64,000 nt of DNA from Rhodobium gokarnense (GTDB lineage Bacteria > Pseudomonadota > Alphaproteobacteria > Rhizobiales > Rhodobiaceae), in NCBI RefSeq assembly GCF_025961475.1, contig NZ_JAOQNS010000007.1, positions 62,001 through 126,000 on the forward strand. Reading direction: 5' to 3'. Both the position numbers and the translations under genes were made by a program. How positions within the stretch are numbered: position 1 is the stretch's first letter; every line of letters starts with the position of its first letter. The notes under the pieces were generated by a model. It worked only from the letters and a program-made list of their open reading frames with translations. It did not search any database and was not told the DNA's origin. Positions 16,670-28,372 of the stretch are shown piece by piece.

Positions 16670-16836
16670 CCGTCCTCGTGGCCATCAAACGGGTGCACCG
16701 CTTGCGGCATCGGTTCGTGCCCCGGTGCCAGGGCGCGCGGCGCGCGAGCTTGGTGGACAGCATGATACCGGCGCGCTAAACCTGCCGCAGAAATCCACCG
16801 GCCGCGCCGGGCCGACAGCAAGGGCATTGGACATCC

Positions 16837-19494
<2,658 letters not shown>

Positions 19495-19526
19495 CGACCG
19501 CACATCCGACAGCTTTCGACTTTTCG

Positions 19527-19560
19527 ACCGGCGGTCCCGCGATGCGGGGCCGCCGGTTTT
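19527..19560 (+). terminator. Intrinsic terminator of alaS
   Basis: ACCGGCGG (19527-19534) pairs with CCGCCGGT (19550-19557), with an inner CCCGC/GCGGG stem, and is followed by a TTTT run. It lies 33 bp after the alaS stop. Confidence 0.85.
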
Positions 19561-19675
19561 CGTTCGTCCGTGTGTTAGCGTGTTCTTATCGGAAAGCTGG
19601 TAGGAAGGCTGCGGGACACGCGGGCGTCTTCCCCCGAAGGCGGCCCGAGGGACGGGCGAGGGAGTGGCCGCAGGC

Positions 19676-20902
19676 ATGGCCGGGCGGACGAAACAGCGGG
19701 TCTTTGAGATCCTTGAGGAAGGCGCCGCCGGCGACAGCGCCAGCCATTTCGTCGACCGCATGCTGGCGCTCCTCGTCATCCTCAATGTGGGCTCGGTGGT
19801 GCTGGAGACCGTGCCGGCCTATGGCGAGCGCTACGGCCAGGTGTTCCTCGTCATCGAGCTGGTCTCGCTCTTCGTCTTCACCGTGGAATATGTGCTGCGG
19901 CTGTGGACGGCCGACCAGCACGGCGCGCTGCGCCACCTGCCGTCCTGGCTCGCGCGGCTGCGCTACATGGCCTATCCGGCGGCCATCGTCGACCTTCTGG
20001 CGATCCTGCCGCTCTATGCGCTGCTGTTCTTCGAGACGACCGACCTGCGCGCTCTGCTCCTCTTCCGCCTCGTCCGGTTTCTGAAGCTTGCGCGGTTTTC
20101 GCCGGGCCTTGCCTCGCTCGGCAATGCGGTGATCTCCGAGCGCCGCGCCCTCGTCGGCAGCCTCATCATCATCATGGGCGTGGTGCTGACGTCCGCAACG
20201 GTCCTCTACATCGCCGAACGGACGATCCAGCCGGAGGCCTTCGGCTCGATCCCGGCGGCGATGTGGTGGGCGATCGCGACGCTGACCACGGTCGGCTATG
20301 GCGACGTCGTCCCGGTCACCGCCTTCGGCAAGGTCGTCGCCGGCATCGTCATGCTGACCGGCTATGCCATGTTCGCCCTGCCGATCGGCATCGTCGCCAC
20401 GGCCTTTGCCCGGGAGATCCACCAACGCGACTTCGTCGTCACCTGGGGCATGGTCGCCCGCGTGCCGCTGTTCGCCTCCATGTCGGCGGCCGAGATCGCC
20501 GAGGTGATGAAGCTCCTGCGGGCGCAGCGGGTGGAAAAGGGCGCGATCATCTCGCGCGCCGGCGAGGACGCCCACTCCATGTATTTCATCGCCTCCGGCC
20601 GGGTCGGCGTGGAGCTGCCGGGCCGCACGTTCGAGCTCTCCGACGGCGCCTTCTTCGGCGAGATCGCGGTGCTGAAGCGCACCGCGCGCTCGGCCCGCAT
20701 CACGGCGCTCTCCATCTGCAATCTCCTTGCGCTCGACGCCGCCGACCTGCACGTCCTCATGGACCGCAACCCGACCATCGGCGCGCATATCCGCAAGGTG
20801 GTGCGCGAGCGGATCGGCGAGGAGATCGTCACGCCCGGCGGCGACCTGACGGAAGAGGAGATCCGCGCTGCGCGAACGACGGCTGGCGATCCGGACGATT
20901 GA
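19676..20902 (+). CDS. Cyclic-nucleotide-gated potassium channel
   Basis: The 408-residue channel has six transmembrane segments. The fourth carries regularly spaced basic residues (LFRLVRFLKLARFSP, about 129-143), resembling a voltage sensor. The pore loop has the potassium filter TTVGYGD at about residues 204-210. After S6 (MLTGYAMFALPIGIVATAFA) comes a linker and a cyclic-nucleotide-binding domain with FFGEIAVLKRTARSARITAL, whose GE and RTA residues bind the nucleotide phosphate. It resembles bacterial MloK1-type channels but has a more voltage-channel-like S4. The start is uncertain: ATG at 19676 is chosen, GTG at 19664 is possible. It probably couples cAMP to potassium flux. Confidence 0.9.
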   Translation: MAGRTKQRVFEILEEGAAGDSASHFVDRMLALLVILNVGSVVLETVPAYGERYGQVFLVIELVSLFVFTVEYVLRLWTADQHGALRHLPSWLARLRYMAYPAAIVDLLAILPLYALLFFETTDLRALLLFRLVRFLKLARFSPGLASLGNAVISERRALVGSLIIIMGVVLTSATVLYIAERTIQPEAFGSIPAAMWWAIATLTTVGYGDVVPVTAFGKVVAGIVMLTGYAMFALPIGIVATAFAREIHQRDFVVTWGMVARVPLFASMSAAEIAEVMKLLRAQRVEKGAIISRAGEDAHSMYFIASGRVGVELPGRTFELSDGAFFGEIAVLKRTARSARITALSICNLLALDAADLHVLMDRNPTIGAHIRKVVRERIGEEIVTPGGDLTEEEIRAARTTAGDPDD

Positions 20903-20925
20903 TCGAAGGGTGTGGGGCAAAAGAA

Positions 20926-20952
20926 AAGGCGCGCAGGGTCTCCGCGCGCCTT
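20926..20952. terminator. Bidirectional terminator between the channel gene and icd
   Basis: GGCGCGC (20928-20934) and GCGCGCC (20944-20950) form a stem flanked by AAAA on the left and TT on the right. It lies in the 79-bp convergent gap, so it can serve both genes. Confidence 0.75.
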
Positions 20953-20981
20953 GTCCTTGATTGCCCTTGAGCCGCCTGGCG

Positions 20982-22193
20982 TCAGGCCATCGCCTTCTGC
21001 AGGTTCTCGTCGATCTTGTCGAGGAAGGCGGTGGTGGAGAGCCACTGCTGGTCCGGGCCGACGAGGAGGGCGAGGTCCTTGGTCATGGCGCCGGCTTCCA
21101 CCGTCTCCACGCAGACCCTCTCCAGCGTTTCGGCGAAGTTTTTCAGCGCCGTGTTGTCGTCGAGCTTGGCCCGGTGGGCAAGGCCGCGGGTCCAGGCGAA
21201 GATCGAGGCGATGGAGTTGGTCGAGGTCGCCTTGCCCTGCTCGTGCAGGCGGAAATGGCGGGTGACGGTGCCGTGGGCGGCTTCGGCCTCGACCGTCTTG
21301 CCGTCCGGCGTCATCAGCACGGAGGTCATCAGGCCGAGCGAGCCGAAGCCCTGGGCCACCGTGTCGGACTGCACGTCGCCGTCGTAGTTCTTGCAGGCCC
21401 AGACATATCCGCCGGACCACTTCAGGGAGGCGGCGACCATGTCGTCGATCAGCCGGTGCTCGTACCAGATCTCCGCTTCCTTGTACTTGTCGGCGAACTC
21501 GGCCTCGTAGACCTCCTGGAAGAGGTCCTTGAAGCGGCCGTCATAGGCCTTGAGGATGGTGTTCTTGGTCGAGAGGTAACAGGGCACCTTGCGCATCAGG
21601 GCGTAGTTGAGCGACGCCCGGGCGAAGTCGCGGATCGACTCGTCGAGATTGTACATCGCCATGGCAACGCCGGCGCCGGGCGCGTCGAACACCTCGTGCT
21701 CGATGGTCTTGCCGTCCTCGCCGACGAACTTGATCGTCAGCTTGCCCTTGCCGGGGAAGCGGAAGTCGGTGGCGCGGTACTGGTCGCCATAGGCGTGACG
21801 GCCGACGATGATCGGCTGGGTCCAGCCCGGCACCAGCCGCGGCACGTTCTTGATGATGATCGGCTCGCGGAAGATGACGCCGCCGAGGATGTTGCGGATG
21901 GTGCCGTTCGGTGAGCGGTACATGCGCTTCAGGCCGAATTCGGCAACGCGCCCCTCGTCCGGGGTGATGGTCGCGCATTTGACGCCGACGCCGTATTCCT
22001 TGATGGCGTTGGCGGCATCGACGGTGATCTGGTCGTCGGTGGCGTCGCGCGCCTCGATGCCGAGGTCGTAGTATTTCAGGTCGATGTCCAGATAGGGGTG
22101 GATCAGCTTTTCCTTGATGAACTGCCAGATGATGCGGGTCATCTCGTCGCCGTCGAGTTCGACGACCGGATTATCGACCTTGATCTTCGCCAT
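20982..22193 (-). CDS. icd: NADP-dependent isocitrate dehydrogenase
   Basis: It oxidises isocitrate to 2-oxoglutarate in the TCA cycle, producing NADPH. The 403-residue product is of the homodimeric eukaryotic-like class common in alphaproteobacteria. It starts [23 protein letters not shown], and has RYFDLG-type [23 protein letters not shown] (substrate Ser/Asn/Arg), and the NADP/metal region [40 protein letters not shown]. An in-frame upstream start (22244) adds 17 unlikely residues; 22193 matches the family start. Confidence 0.97.
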   Translation of the reverse strand: MAKIKVDNPVVELDGDEMTRIIWQFIKEKLIHPYLDIDLKYYDLGIEARDATDDQITVDAANAIKEYGVGVKCATITPDEGRVAEFGLKRMYRSPNGTIRNILGGVIFREPIIIKNVPRLVPGWTQPIIVGRHAYGDQYRATDFRFPGKGKLTIKFVGEDGKTIEHEVFDAPGAGVAMAMYNLDESIRDFARASLNYALMRKVPCYLSTKNTILKAYDGRFKDLFQEVYEAEFADKYKEAEIWYEHRLIDDMVAASLKWSGGYVWACKNYDGDVQSDTVAQGFGSLGLMTSVLMTPDGKTVEAEAAHGTVTRHFRLHEQGKATSTNSIASIFAWTRGLAHRAKLDDNTALKNFAETLERVCVETVEAGAMTKDLALLVGPDQQWLSTTAFLDKIDENLQKAMA

Positions 22194-22405
22194 TTTCGCT
22201 TGGACCTCGTGGTTGCGGGTGGCTGCACGGCACGGTGCCGGCAAAGGGGGGACTGTGCGACTTTTCCGCGCCCCTATAGCAAAGCGGGGGCCAATGGCAA
22301 AGATGGGCGATGGGACTAGAGGCGATATTCAATACGCCGCATGTGACGGGCGGCCGGTGCGACGGAGAATTTTCTCCGCCGCGCCGGGGCATGGCGGGGC
22401 GCCCG

Positions 22406-22975
22406 TCAGATGGCGGGTTCGACGTTTTTCGCGGCCAAGGCGATGGCGACATAACTCCAGCCGTTGAAGGCAATGGCGACGCCCGCAAGGATGCCCAGCA
22501 CATAGACGGCGGACGCCGGGAAGCCGGTGAAGATCATCAGCGCGACGAGGATGGAGACGGCGCCGGCGCCGACGATCCACAGCCAGCCCTTGTTGCGGCG
22601 CAGGTTGAGGCCGAGCAGCAACTGGAAGATCCCTTGCATCAGGAACACCGCGGCGACGACGAGGGTCAGCGCCAGGGTGCCGATGAGCGGGTGGATGTAG
22701 ATGGCGATGCCGCCGAGGATGGCGGCGATGGCCACCAGCAAGTGCCAGATGAAGGCGCTTGAAGACTGTACCCGGAACGCCTGGATGGCCTGGGCCGCGC
22801 CGCCGACGATGAGGGCGATGGCGAGCACCAGGGTGACGGCGATGGAGGAGGCGAGCGGTGCGGCGACGGCAAAGACGCCGACGATGATGAGGACGATGCC
22901 GAGAATCAGGAACCAGACCCAGTTGTCGTGCAGGGTCTCGGTGATCTCGGTCGAACTGGGGACGTGATCGGTCAT
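22406..22975 (-). CDS. HdeD-family (DUF308) membrane protein
   Basis: The 189-residue protein has six closely spaced hydrophobic helices, the DUF308/HdeD pattern of two-helix repeats: WVWFLILGIVLIIVGVFAVAAPL, AVTLVLAIALIVGGAAQAIQAF, then LVAIAAILGGIAIYIHPLIG and so on. HdeD-like proteins are associated with acid or general stress tolerance in enterics, but the molecular role is unclear. It is a single gene with its own 5' region. Confidence 0.85.
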   Translation of the reverse strand: MTDHVPSSTEITETLHDNWVWFLILGIVLIIVGVFAVAAPLASSIAVTLVLAIALIVGGAAQAIQAFRVQSSSAFIWHLLVAIAAILGGIAIYIHPLIGTLALTLVVAAVFLMQGIFQLLLGLNLRRNKGWLWIVGAGAVSILVALMIFTGFPASAVYVLGILAGVAIAFNGWSYVAIALAAKNVEPAI

Positions 22976-23036
22976 GACGTTTCCCTCTTCTTGCGGGGGG
23001 CGCCGTTCCCGTCCCGCGGGAGGCGCGCGCGAAATT

Positions 23037-23058
23037 CGTTACGGTGGTTACCATAACG
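23037..23058. promoter_or_regulatory. Interrupted palindrome upstream of the trmJ-like gene
   Basis: CGTTACGGT (23037-23045) and ACCATAACG (23050-23058) are inverted copies with one mismatch and a 4-base spacer. It lies in the 268-bp divergent gap between the HdeD-like gene and the methyltransferase. The symmetry suggests a dimeric repressor site, but no regulator is identified. Confidence 0.35.
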
Positions 23059-23243
23059 GGATGGCGGCGCTGTTGTTCCCGCAATGGGGGAGGTGCGTCC
23101 ATTGGCGTCGGCAATGGTTCAAAACCGCGGCGAATTCCTCTAAAGAGCCGCAAAAGGCCGGCAGCGTTCCGCCGACCGTTCTTATCCCCCGCGTCGCGCC
23201 GCCCCGCCGAGGACAGGCGCCGACCCTTGCCCGAGACCCTTTC

Positions 23244-24074
23244 ATGTCGACATCAGATGTGCCTTCAGGCGGCCGTCCCCCCGCCGTCATCCTCGTGGAA
23301 ACCCAACTCGGCGAGAACATCGGCGCCGCGGCCCGGGCGATGGCCAATTTCGGGCTTTCCGAAATGCGCCTCGTCAATCCGCGCGACGGCTGGCCGAACG
23401 AGCGGGCGCGGGCGGCGGCGAGCCGGGCCGACCACATCATCGACACCGTGAAGCTTTTCGACACGCCCGAAGAGGCCGTCGCCGACCTTGCCGTCGTCTA
23501 TGCAACGACGGCGCGGTCGCGGGAGATGACCAAGCCGGTGGCCGGGCCGGACGAGGCGGCCGCACGGATGGCCGGGCTGATGGGGCAGGGCGTTGCCACG
23601 GGCCTGATGTTCGGGCGCGAGCGCTGGGGCCTCACCAACGACGAGGTGGCGCTGGCGGACGCCATCCTGACGCTGCCGGTCGATCCGACGTTCTCGTCGC
23701 TGAACGTCGCCCAGGCGGTGCTGGTGACGGCCTATGAATGGCGCAAGGCGGCGCTGGGCGGTGCACTTCCCTTCGACGACGGCGCCGATTTGCCCGCCTC
23801 CAAGGACGATCTCATGCGGCTGATGGACCATCTGGAAACGGCGCTCGATTCGGTCAACTACTTCCGGCCGGCCGACAAGCGGCCGGTGATGGTGCGCAAC
23901 CTGCGCGGCATCCTGCAGAAGGCGAGCCTGACCGAACAGGAAGTGCGGACCCTTCGCGGCGTCATCGCGGCGCTGGAGGTCGGACCGCTGACGCCGGAGG
24001 AGATCGCCGCGCGCCGGCGCGCCCGCAAGGGCGTCGTCGCGCCGCCCGCCGATGACGCGGAGTCCGGGTCGTGA
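23244..24074 (+). CDS. trmJ: TrmJ-type SPOUT tRNA methyltransferase
   Basis: The 276-residue product has the TrmH/TrmJ SPOUT fold: PAVILVETQLGENIGAAARAMANFGLSEMRLVNPRDGW at the N-terminus, the middle block GLMFGRERWGLTNDEVALAD, and the knot motif LPVDPTFSSLNVAQAVLVTAYEW (SLNVAQAV is diagnostic). TrmJ 2'-O-methylates position 32 of tRNAs using SAM. The C-terminal helical part (KRPVMVRNLRGILQKASLTEQEVRTLRGVI) is also TrmJ-like. The murI GTG overlaps its stop by four bases. Confidence 0.9.
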   Translation: MSTSDVPSGGRPPAVILVETQLGENIGAAARAMANFGLSEMRLVNPRDGWPNERARAAASRADHIIDTVKLFDTPEEAVADLAVVYATTARSREMTKPVAGPDEAAARMAGLMGQGVATGLMFGRERWGLTNDEVALADAILTLPVDPTFSSLNVAQAVLVTAYEWRKAALGGALPFDDGADLPASKDDLMRLMDHLETALDSVNYFRPADKRPVMVRNLRGILQKASLTEQEVRTLRGVIAALEVGPLTPEEIAARRRARKGVVAPPADDAESGS

Positions 24075-24871
24075 CGCGGCGGGTTCTGGTCTTCGATTCC
24101 GGATTCGGCGGCTTTTCCGTCGTCCGCGAGATCGTCGCGCAGGTACTGGGCGTGGAGATTGTCTACATCGCCGACGATGCGGCGTTTCCCTTCGGCGACT
24201 GGGAGGAAGAGGCGCTCCGGACCCATATCGTCGACCTGCTGGGCGATTTCATCGCGCGCCACCGGCCGGATGCGGTGGTGATCGCCTGCAATACGGCCTC
24301 CACCCTGGTGCTCGCCGATCTTCGGGTGCGGCACGCGATTCCCTTCGTCGGTACGGTCCCGGCGATCAAGATGGCGGCGGAGCGCACGAAGACGGGCCTC
24401 TTCAGCGTGCTGGCGACGCCGGTGACCGTGCGCCGCGACTACACCTTCGACCTCATTGCCGAGTTCGCGCCGGCGGCAAAGGTGACGCTGGTCGGCGCTT
24501 CGCATCTGGCGGCTCTTGCCGAGGACCGGCTGTCAGGCCGGCCGGTCGACATGGCGCGGCTGAAGGCCGAGATCGCGCCGTGCTTTGCCGAGCGTGAGGG
24601 TGCACGAACCGACATCGTCGTCCTTGCCTGCACCCACTATCCGTTCCTTGCCGACCTGATGGCGGAGGTGGCGCCCTGGCCGGTGACGTTCCTCAATCCG
24701 GCCGGTGCGATAGCCCGGCAGGTCGGCGTGGTGCTCGGCGCGAGCGAGGACAAAGGCGCCGTTGAGCCCGCCGCCCGGCCGATTGCGGAGATCGTCTTTA
24801 CCTCCGGGCGTCAGGCGCCGGCGGACATTACCGGCATCGTGGACAGGGCATTCGCCATGTCGACGCGGTGA
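24071..24871 (+). CDS. murI: Glutamate racemase
   Basis: MurI makes D-glutamate for peptidoglycan. The 266-residue product has the N-terminal FDSGFGG motif (residues 8-14) and the two catalytic cysteines Cys73 in ACNTAS and Cys187 in ACTHYPF. The usual D-x-x-x-x-PYG motif reads DDAAFPFG here, a conservative Tyr to Phe change. The start is GTG, coupled to trmJ. Its last 61 bases overlap the 3' end of the convergent c-di-GMP gene. Confidence 0.93.
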   Translation: MTRRVLVFDSGFGGFSVVREIVAQVLGVEIVYIADDAAFPFGDWEEEALRTHIVDLLGDFIARHRPDAVVIACNTASTLVLADLRVRHAIPFVGTVPAIKMAAERTKTGLFSVLATPVTVRRDYTFDLIAEFAPAAKVTLVGASHLAALAEDRLSGRPVDMARLKAEIAPCFAEREGARTDIVVLACTHYPFLADLMAEVAPWPVTFLNPAGAIARQVGVVLGASEDKGAVEPAARPIAEIVFTSGRQAPADITGIVDRAFAMSTR

Positions 24872-26718
24872 ACGAGGACGGCCCCGTCCTGCCGTTCGAG
24901 CCGGGAGACGGCAAGGCCGACCGAGGAGGCCTTCGCCTCGCGCTTTAAGAGCGTCGTCTCGTGGGCGACCCTTTCCGGGCCGTCGACGCCGGTGCCGGCT
25001 TCCAGATGCAGCACGGCAACGCTGCAGTCCAGCAGCGGAAAGCAGGCCTCGTTGCCCTGGCGGTCGCGGCCGCGGATGTGGCCGCGGCTGCGGTCCTCGG
25101 GGCAGTAGAGGCTTTCCACGTCGCGCCGGAACGTCGCCTTCAGTGTGGCGATCTCGGTGATCGTTTCGGCAAAGCCGGAGCCGATGTGGCCGACGAAGAA
25201 GTCGTCGCCGCCGATATGGCCGAGGAAGACGCCGCGGCGGCCGAGATGCTTTCGCATCAGGTCGGCGAACATCATGATCGCCCGGTCGCCGATGTGGAAG
25301 CCGTAGTGGTCGTTGAACGGCTTGAAGTTGTCGAAGTCGATGTAGCAGATGCTGCGCGGCTCGGCGACGTGGGTGCTGATATGGGCGATGAAGGTGTTGA
25401 TGGAACCGTTGCCCGGCAGGCGCGACAGCGGGTTCTGGTCCTGGGCCTGGCGCAGGCGCTTTTCGTTGATCATCTTCAGGAGCGCGGTGTTGGTGAGGAA
25501 CCCCACATAGCGGCTGCCGTCGACGATGGTGACGCCCATGGAGTTGAGGACACCGGCGAAGATGTCAAGGATCTGTTCCGGATCGGCGTTGATGTCGGCG
25601 ATCGGGCTCTTGGAGACGAACTGGCGGAGATTGATGTCGAGGCCGGCATTGTTGAGCAGCGAAAAGCCGAAGCGGGAATAGGTGTAGTTCTTCAGGCTGT
25701 TCTCGTGGATGATGCCGAGCGGCTCGCCGTTCTTGTTGATGACCGGGAAATAGTCGAACTCCCGGTACATGCGGAACCGCGACAGCACGGTCTCCAAGGG
25801 CGTTTCGACCTCGATCGGCGGAATGCGCAGGATCTCGCCGCGCACGAGGAGATTGCGGTCCGTATCGCTTTCGGCGCGCTGGTCGGAGAGGAACGCATAG
25901 AACGGGCGGGCGCGCTGCGGGTCCGTGAACGGCCGTGCGACCAGGAAGCCTTGCAGGAAATCGCAGCTGATGTCGCGGCAGACGGCGAGTTCGCCCTTGG
26001 TCTCCACGCCCTCGGCGACGACGCGCGCGCCCATGACGTGGGCAAGATGGGTGATGGTGGAGACGAACAGGCGCTTGCGGTGGCTGATGTCGACGCCCTG
26101 GACGAAGAACCTGTCGATCTTCACGAAGTCCGGCTCGTATTCGTACATCAGGTGGTAGCCGGAGAAATCGCGGCCGAAATCGTCGACGGCGATGCGCACG
26201 CCGCGCGAGCGGACCCTCTGTATGAAGGCCTTGAAGGCCGGGCGCATGTAGCCCTTGTGGCTTTCGGCGATCTCGAAGCACAGGCACGAGGGTTCGATGC
26301 CGCGCGCGCGGGCCATGTCGAGGAGGGCGCCGCGCGGGTCCTCGGCGCCGGTGATGTCGCGACCGTCGAGATTGATGAAGAGGTTGTGATCGACGCCGGC
26401 CGGGAGCTGGATGAACTTGTCGAGCAGCTTTTCGAACAGCGCCGTCTCGAAGGCGGCGAGGAAGTCGTGCTCATAGGCGAAGTTGAAGAGTTCGGCGATG
26501 GTCTCGAAGGCGAGCCTGTCGTGGTTCCGAAGGAGGCCTTCATAGGCGTAGACGACACCGGAATTGATGTCGACGATCGGGTGGACGGCGTAGTCGACGA
26601 TGGAAAGGATCGTCTCCAGCCTGAGGTTCTCCAGGCGGGCGAGCCGTTCGGCCTCGCTCGGTTCGACAAAGCTCTTTTCCGCAACGTCCGTGGTCCAGCC
26701 GAGGCGCAATTGTGCCAT
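24811..26718 (-). CDS. EAL-CBS-GGDEF cyclic-di-GMP signalling protein
   Basis: The 635-residue soluble protein has three parts. An N-terminal EAL domain (about 20-255) holds YEGLLR in the E-x-L position, NLDG, CFEIAES, AVDDFGRDFSGY, FVKIDR and EGVET, so the catalytic metal ligands look present. A tandem CBS region (about 265-400, FRMYREFDYFPVINKNGEPLGIIHE) may bind a nucleotide. A C-terminal GGDEF domain (about 415-600) has HIGGDDFFVGH, a conservative GGDDF variant. It probably hydrolyses c-di-GMP under control of the CBS and GGDEF parts. A GGGGG ribosome site precedes the ATG. The 3' end overlaps murI by 61 bp, in antisense orientation. Confidence 0.9.
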   Translation of the reverse strand: MAQLRLGWTTDVAEKSFVEPSEAERLARLENLRLETILSIVDYAVHPIVDINSGVVYAYEGLLRNHDRLAFETIAELFNFAYEHDFLAAFETALFEKLLDKFIQLPAGVDHNLFINLDGRDITGAEDPRGALLDMARARGIEPSCLCFEIAESHKGYMRPAFKAFIQRVRSRGVRIAVDDFGRDFSGYHLMYEYEPDFVKIDRFFVQGVDISHRKRLFVSTITHLAHVMGARVVAEGVETKGELAVCRDISCDFLQGFLVARPFTDPQRARPFYAFLSDQRAESDTDRNLLVRGEILRIPPIEVETPLETVLSRFRMYREFDYFPVINKNGEPLGIIHENSLKNYTYSRFGFSLLNNAGLDINLRQFVSKSPIADINADPEQILDIFAGVLNSMGVTIVDGSRYVGFLTNTALLKMINEKRLRQAQDQNPLSRLPGNGSINTFIAHISTHVAEPRSICYIDFDNFKPFNDHYGFHIGDRAIMMFADLMRKHLGRRGVFLGHIGGDDFFVGHIGSGFAETITEIATLKATFRRDVESLYCPEDRSRGHIRGRDRQGNEACFPLLDCSVAVLHLEAGTGVDGPERVAHETTLLKREAKASSVGLAVSRLERQDGAVLVHRVDMANALSTMPVMSAGA

Positions 26719-27140
26719 TTTCCCCCATCCCCGATCCCGGCCGCTCCGGGATCGCCGTCGGTCAATAAGCCCTTGTAAAAATTCCGGATATGCTTCTTGG
26801 TTTTATACAGTGTCTATCAGGGCGGCGGTTTCGAATTGGTTGCCCCAATATGAACATTCAATGACAGTTGGGCTTGGCGGAAGGGCCGGCGAGCACCGGG
26901 CGGGGGCACGGGCGGCGCGTTTCTCCCGCATGGTGCGGTTTGACAGGCGTTCGCCGTTCCTGTAATCAACGCCTCGCCGAGCGGGTCCGTCAGGGCCCGT
27001 TCAGCTTTTTCACGCACCCGTGGAACCTTTGCCGCTTCGGCGGCTTCGGGCGAGCGCATCGCCGGGTTCCTGTCGGCCCTGGGTCCCCAGGGCAGAGGAG
27101 GGCGCGTATCCTGACCCGAAACGTTATTCAAGGATCCGCG
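26719..27140. other. Intergenic region before rpsD
   Basis: 422 bp separate the c-di-GMP gene start from rpsD. 26760-26865 is AT-rich for this genome and can hold divergent promoters. A 7-bp hairpin, GCCCTGG (27076-27082) with CCAGGGC (27087-27093), lies in the probable rpsD leader about 50 bases before the ATG and could be a regulatory stem. No coding frame here is supportable. Confidence 0.5.
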
Positions 27141-27758
27141 ATGTCCAAGCGCCATTCCGCCAAGTACAAGATCGACCGCCGCCTTGGCGAGAACATCTGG
27201 GGCCGTCCGAAGAGCCCCGTCAACCGCCGCGAATACGGGCCCGGCCAGCACGGCCAGCGCCGCCGCGGCAAGCTCTCCGACTTCGGCGTGCAGCTGCGCG
27301 CCAAGCAGAAGCTGAAGGGCTATTACGGCAACATCTCCGAGAAGCAGTTCCGCCGCATCTACGACGAGGCGACCCGGCTGAAGGGCGACACCTCGGAGAA
27401 CCTGATCGGCCTTCTGGAGAGCCGGCTCGACGCCATCGTCTACCGCGCCAAGTTCGTGCCGACGGTGTTCGCCGCCCGCCAGTTCATCAACCACGGCCAC
27501 ATCAAGGTCAACGGTCGCAAGGTCAACATTTCGAGCTACCGCTGCAAGCCGGGCGACACCATCGAGGTGCGCGAGCGCTCCAAGCAGATGATCCTGGTGC
27601 TGGAAGCCATGCAGCTCGCCGAGCGCGACGTGCCGGACTACATCGACGCCGACCACAACAAGGTCACGGCGACGTTCGTCAGCATCCCGCAGCTCGCCGA
27701 CGTGCCCTACCAGGCGATGATGGAACCGAACCTCGTCATCGAGTTCTATTCGCGCTAA
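27141..27758 (+). CDS. rpsD: 30S ribosomal protein S4
   Basis: S4 nucleates assembly of the small subunit 5' domain. The 205-residue product starts [21 protein letters not shown], has the [34 protein letters not shown] segment, and the S4 RNA-binding domain (about 94-160) with [42 protein letters not shown]. An in-frame extension to 26868 exists but is not S4 sequence. As in many Rhizobiales it is a lone gene outside the alpha operon. Confidence 0.99.
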   Translation: MSKRHSAKYKIDRRLGENIWGRPKSPVNRREYGPGQHGQRRRGKLSDFGVQLRAKQKLKGYYGNISEKQFRRIYDEATRLKGDTSENLIGLLESRLDAIVYRAKFVPTVFAARQFINHGHIKVNGRKVNISSYRCKPGDTIEVRERSKQMILVLEAMQLAERDVPDYIDADHNKVTATFVSIPQLADVPYQAMMEPNLVIEFYSR

Positions 27759-27785
27759 GCGCCGAATATATTTGCGAATTCAGAA

Positions 27786-27816
27786 ACGGGCCGCGGCTAT
27801 TGCCGCGGCCCGTTTT
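27786..27816 (+). terminator. Intrinsic terminator of rpsD
   Basis: A perfect 12-bp stem, ACGGGCCGCGGC (27786-27797) with GCCGCGGCCCGT (27802-27813), a TATT loop and a following TTTT. It is among the strongest terminators in the window. Confidence 0.9.
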
Positions 27817-27838
27817 GTTTCGTGATCGGTCTGATATC

Positions 27839-27871
27839 AAAAAAGCCACGCGCGGCCGCACGTGGCTTTTT
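27839..27871 (-). terminator. Terminator of the purL-bolA-grxD operon
   Basis: AAAAAAGCCACG (27839-27850) and CGTGGCTTTTT (27861-27871) are inverted repeats with A-run and T-run flanks, so the structure works on either strand. On the minus strand it follows grxD by about 45 bp. Confidence 0.8.
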
Positions 27872-27915
27872 CGTTTGTTCGATCTTGCCTCGGCCGGGGT
27901 CCGGCCGCTTCGGCG

Positions 27916-28257
27916 TCAGGAGGCCTGGGTCTCGCGGACGTTGAGGCCCTTGTCCTTCATGTGGGCCTGCAGTTCGCCGGCCTGGAACATTTCGCGGACG
28001 ATGTCGCAGCCGCCGACGAATTCGCCCTTCACGTAGAGTTGCGGGATCGTCGGCCAGTTGGAATATTCCTTGATGCCGTTGCGGAGCTCGTCGGAGTCCA
28101 GCACGTTGATGCCCTTGTACTCGGCGCCAAGATATTCGAGGATCTGCACGACCTGGCCGGAAAACCCGCATTGCGGGAAGGTCGGGGTGCCCTTCATGAA
28201 CAGGACGACATCGTTGCTGTCGACCTCGTGCTTGATCCAGTCCGAAATGCCACTCAT
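27916..28257 (-). CDS. grxD: Monothiol CGFS glutaredoxin (Grx4/GrxD type)
   Basis: The 113-residue product has the CGFS active site at residues 30-33 within [20 protein letters not shown], followed by [20 protein letters not shown], the glutathione-binding TVPQ-type loop and GG kink. CGFS glutaredoxins bridge a 2Fe-2S cluster with glutathione and BolA and act in iron-sulfur delivery. The bolA gene sits two genes upstream in the same operon, which fits that partnership. Confidence 0.96.
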   Translation of the reverse strand: MSGISDWIKHEVDSNDVVLFMKGTPTFPQCGFSGQVVQILEYLGAEYKGINVLDSDELRNGIKEYSNWPTIPQLYVKGEFVGGCDIVREMFQAGELQAHMKDKGLNVRETQAS

Positions 28258-28372
28258 TCGATTTCTCCTCGTTGTCGCGGGTCAAGGCCGCGAAGCGTGG
28301 GTGTTGGAATTCTTTAGGGTGTAACTGACCCGATGCTAGACACATAGGGCGCGGCAGGCAAATTACAGCCGG

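Noticed and set aside
23103-23124. GGTTCAAAACC resembling a tRNA T-arm
   Set aside because: No matching acceptor or anticodon stems around it; it is only a partial match.
26868-27758. Longer rpsD frame starting at 26868
   Set aside because: The extra 91 codons are not S4 sequence; the family start [10 protein letters not shown] at 27141 is clear.
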